Positions 5,104-6,436 of a stretch of DNA of 6,436 bases are shown piece after piece. This stretch comes from Myxococcaceae bacterium (GTDB lineage: Bacteria > Myxococcota > Myxococcia > Myxococcales > Myxococcaceae). A program made the translations under genes and the position numbers. The stretch is from NCBI GenBank assembly GCA_018262385.1, contig JAGSPQ010000233.1, forward strand, positions 1-6,436, read 5' to 3'. How positions within the stretch are numbered: the first letter of the stretch is position 1; the number at the start of each line of letters is the position of its first letter. Under the pieces are notes generated by a model. It searched no databases, was not told the origin of the DNA, and was given only the letters and a program-made list of their open reading frames with translations.

Positions 5104-6200
5104 TGTCAGGACTGAAGCGGTGGGCGGGGGTGATGTTGCTGGTCCTGGCTACTGCTGCTTCGGCCCAGACCGCGCAGGACAACCTGAAGAAGGCGCGGAC
5201 GTTGATCGGGCAGAACAAGTTCGCGCCCGGCCTGAAGCTGGTGGAGAAGGCGACCGCCGAAGCGGGGAACGATCTGGAGACCACCCTCGAGTTGCTCGAG
5301 CTGCAGGGGGTCGCCAATGCGGGGCTGAAGCGGCCCGGGCCGGCGAAGGTCGCGTTCCAGAAGCTGCTCAGCCTGTTTCCGATGTGGACCTTGAAGCGGA
5401 AGGGGCCGCCCGCGGCGGTGAAGGCGTTCGCCGAGGCGAAGGCCAGCGCCGAGCCGCTGGCGATTCTTCCCGCCACGCCTGACATGAGCACCGGGAAGAT
5501 CAGCGAGATCGCGCTCGAGCTGAAGTCCGACCCGCACAAGCTCGCGAAGACGGTCATCTTCAACTACCGGGTCGGGGGCGGGAAGTGGAAGGTCCGCGCG
5601 GTGCCCGCTGCCAGCGGGCGGGTGGTGGCGAAGGTCGACGCGGCCGACAAGGTCGAGTGGTACGCCACCGTCCTCGGAGCGAACGACGCGGAGATGATGC
5701 GGATCCGCAACGTCGACTCGCCGATCACCCACACCTACCAGGCGCCGGTGCGGCAGGCGGCCCCGGCCCCGGCTCCGGCTGCGGCTGCGGCTGCGGATCC
5801 GGTCGCTGCGGACGCTCCGGCCGATGCGCCGCGCCGAACGGAGGAGCCGCGGCTGACGCCCACCGACCGGCCGTCCGACATCGAGCTGGTCGAGCGCGGA
5901 CGCAGGCGGGCGGGGTGGGTGCTGCCGATCTCGCTGACGATGATGGTCGCCGGGGCCGGCGCCGGCGGGGTGGGGACCTACTTCGGGCTGCAGTCGTCCA
6001 ATGCGCGGCGCCAGTTCGCGACCGCCACCGGAGCGTCCTCCGGGATCGTGGTCGGGCTCACTCGCCAGCAGGCGCTGGAGCTCGACAGCCAGGCGAAGAA
6101 CGGCGGAACGATCGCCAACACGTTGTGGATCTCTGCCGGAGCGCTCGTCCTTACCGGGCTCGCGGTGGCGATCTTCGGGCCTGACGAGGCGGTGCAATGA
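5103..6200 (+). CDS. Secreted TPR-like protein with beta-sandwich-like domain and C-terminal membrane hairpin
   Basis: This 365-residue protein starts with a Sec signal peptide: positive MSGLKR, a hydrophobic core, and ASA|Q cleavage at about 21/22. Residues 23-115 form an amphipathic helical region of TPR style. Residues about 120-213 look like a beta-rich domain (LELKSDP, VIFNYRVGGGKWKVRAV, KVEWYATVLGAND), resembling a domain seen after TPR-like regions in other myxobacterial envelope proteins. A low-complexity Ala/Pro/Asp linker (219-243) follows. Two hydrophobic segments (about 270-295 and 335-358), separated by a loop containing SSNARRQF, end the protein. The layout suggests an inner-membrane-anchored periplasmic scaffold or sensor. 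The ATG at 5103 directly follows the palindrome, with only a weak AGG upstream. The stop overlaps the next gene (ATGA), so the two probably work together. I cannot name a specific function. Confidence 0.82.
   Translation: MSGLKRWAGVMLLVLATAASAQTAQDNLKKARTLIGQNKFAPGLKLVEKATAEAGNDLETTLELLELQGVANAGLKRPGPAKVAFQKLLSLFPMWTLKRKGPPAAVKAFAEAKASAEPLAILPATPDMSTGKISEIALELKSDPHKLAKTVIFNYRVGGGKWKVRAVPAASGRVVAKVDAADKVEWYATVLGANDAEMMRIRNVDSPITHTYQAPVRQAAPAPAPAAAAAADPVAADAPADAPRRTEEPRLTPTDRPSDIELVERGRRRAGWVLPISLTMMVAGAGAGGVGTYFGLQSSNARRQFATATGASSGIVVGLTRQQALELDSQAKNGGTIANTLWISAGALVLTGLAVAIFGPDEAVQ
5760..5795 (+). repeat. Six tandem hexamers encoding an Ala/Pro linker
   Basis: Six in-frame 6-bp units, two GCCCCG, one GCTCCG and three GCTGCG, encode Ala-Pro pairs passing into Ala-Ala. 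They form the start of the flexible linker between the beta-rich domain and the membrane hairpin. Such a tract can vary in unit number by slippage without shifting the frame. Confidence 0.7.
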
Positions 6201-6436
6201 CTTTGCGGCTTGGGGCGCTGACCCTCTGTTTCGTCGTAGTCGCTGGCGCGTGCACCTGCGATCCACTGCCGGTCGACGACCACAAGTACGCTTGCCTCAG
6301 CAACGCGGACTGCGGTGACCTCTTGTGCATCAATGGAGTCTGCGGCGGCGCCGACCTCCCCGACGGAGGGAAAGATGGCGGGTTCGACGCAGGCGTCGAT
6401 GCGGGGGTGGATGCCGGAACTGACGCGGGAGACGAC
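6197..6436 (+). CDS. Cysteine-rich putative lipoprotein, N-terminal part (runs off window)
   Basis: The first 80 residues are present. A signal peptide (MTLRLGALTLCFVVVAGA) is followed by C19, a probable lipidation site; the box AGAC is a loose match because position -3 is Ala rather than Leu. A small cysteine cluster follows (C33, C39, C44, C49, reading CLSNADCGDLLCINGVCG), resembling the disulfide-rich modules common in myxobacterial surface lipoproteins. The sequence then becomes a Gly/Asp-rich linker with DAG repeats that continue past the edge. Mature protein would sit in the periplasm or at the cell surface. The ATG at 6197 overlaps the stop of the preceding secreted-protein gene by 4 nt, so coupled translation is likely. 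The functional domain, if any, lies beyond the window. Confidence 0.78.
   Translation, partial: MTLRLGALTLCFVVVAGACTCDPLPVDDHKYACLSNADCGDLLCINGVCGGADLPDGGKDGGFDAGVDAGVDAGTDAGDD
6386..6433 (+). repeat. Tandem 12-bp repeats encoding Asp-Ala-Gly-X
   Basis: Four in-frame 12-bp units encode DAGV, DAGV, DAGT and DAGD, with synonymous third-base changes between copies. The array continues as GAC at the window edge, so its full length is unknown. Such acidic, flexible tracts usually act as spacers; binding of divalent cations is possible but unproven. Confidence 0.75.

Overview
The window is very GC-rich, with dense, short-gapped genes. It carries two gene styles typical of Myxococcota: a secreted repeat-type protein with a C-terminal pair of membrane segments, and a cysteine-rich lipoprotein followed by an Asp-Ala-Gly linker. 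I therefore infer a myxobacterium or close relative. This rests on protein style and composition only; no marker gene is present.

Layout. On the minus strand, 1-789 holds a small two-helix membrane protein that overlaps by 4 nt the start of a benzoate-CoA-ligase-type AMP-binding enzyme. The ligase is cut by the window edge exactly at its ATP-binding loop and carries a frameshift near 313. On the plus strand, 831-1925 encodes a MurG-like GT-B glycosyltransferase that ends 7 bp from the convergent block. On the minus strand, 1933-5063 is a tight four-gene operon, transcribed as short-chain dehydrogenase, RidA-family protein, crotonase (enoyl-CoA hydratase/isomerase family), acyl-CoA dehydrogenase. 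A 39-bp divergent gap with a 16-bp perfect palindrome follows. On the plus strand, 5103-6436 encodes a secreted TPR-like/beta-domain protein translationally coupled to a lipoprotein that runs off the window.

Function. The minus-strand genes look like a CoA-thioester catabolic set: activation by the ligase, then beta-oxidation-like steps by the dehydrogenase, crotonase and SDR. A RidA protein among them hints at a nitrogen-containing intermediate. The set resembles the aerobic 2-aminobenzoyl-CoA (anthranilate) type of pathway. The diagnostic flavin monooxygenase/reductase is not in the window, so this stays a hypothesis. The RidA protein lacks the arginine needed for classical imine deamination, and the crotonase lacks both classical catalytic glutamates, so neither should be given its textbook activity. 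No RNA genes, CRISPR arrays, insertion sequences or convincing terminators were seen, and no gene-free stretch exceeds about 41 bp.
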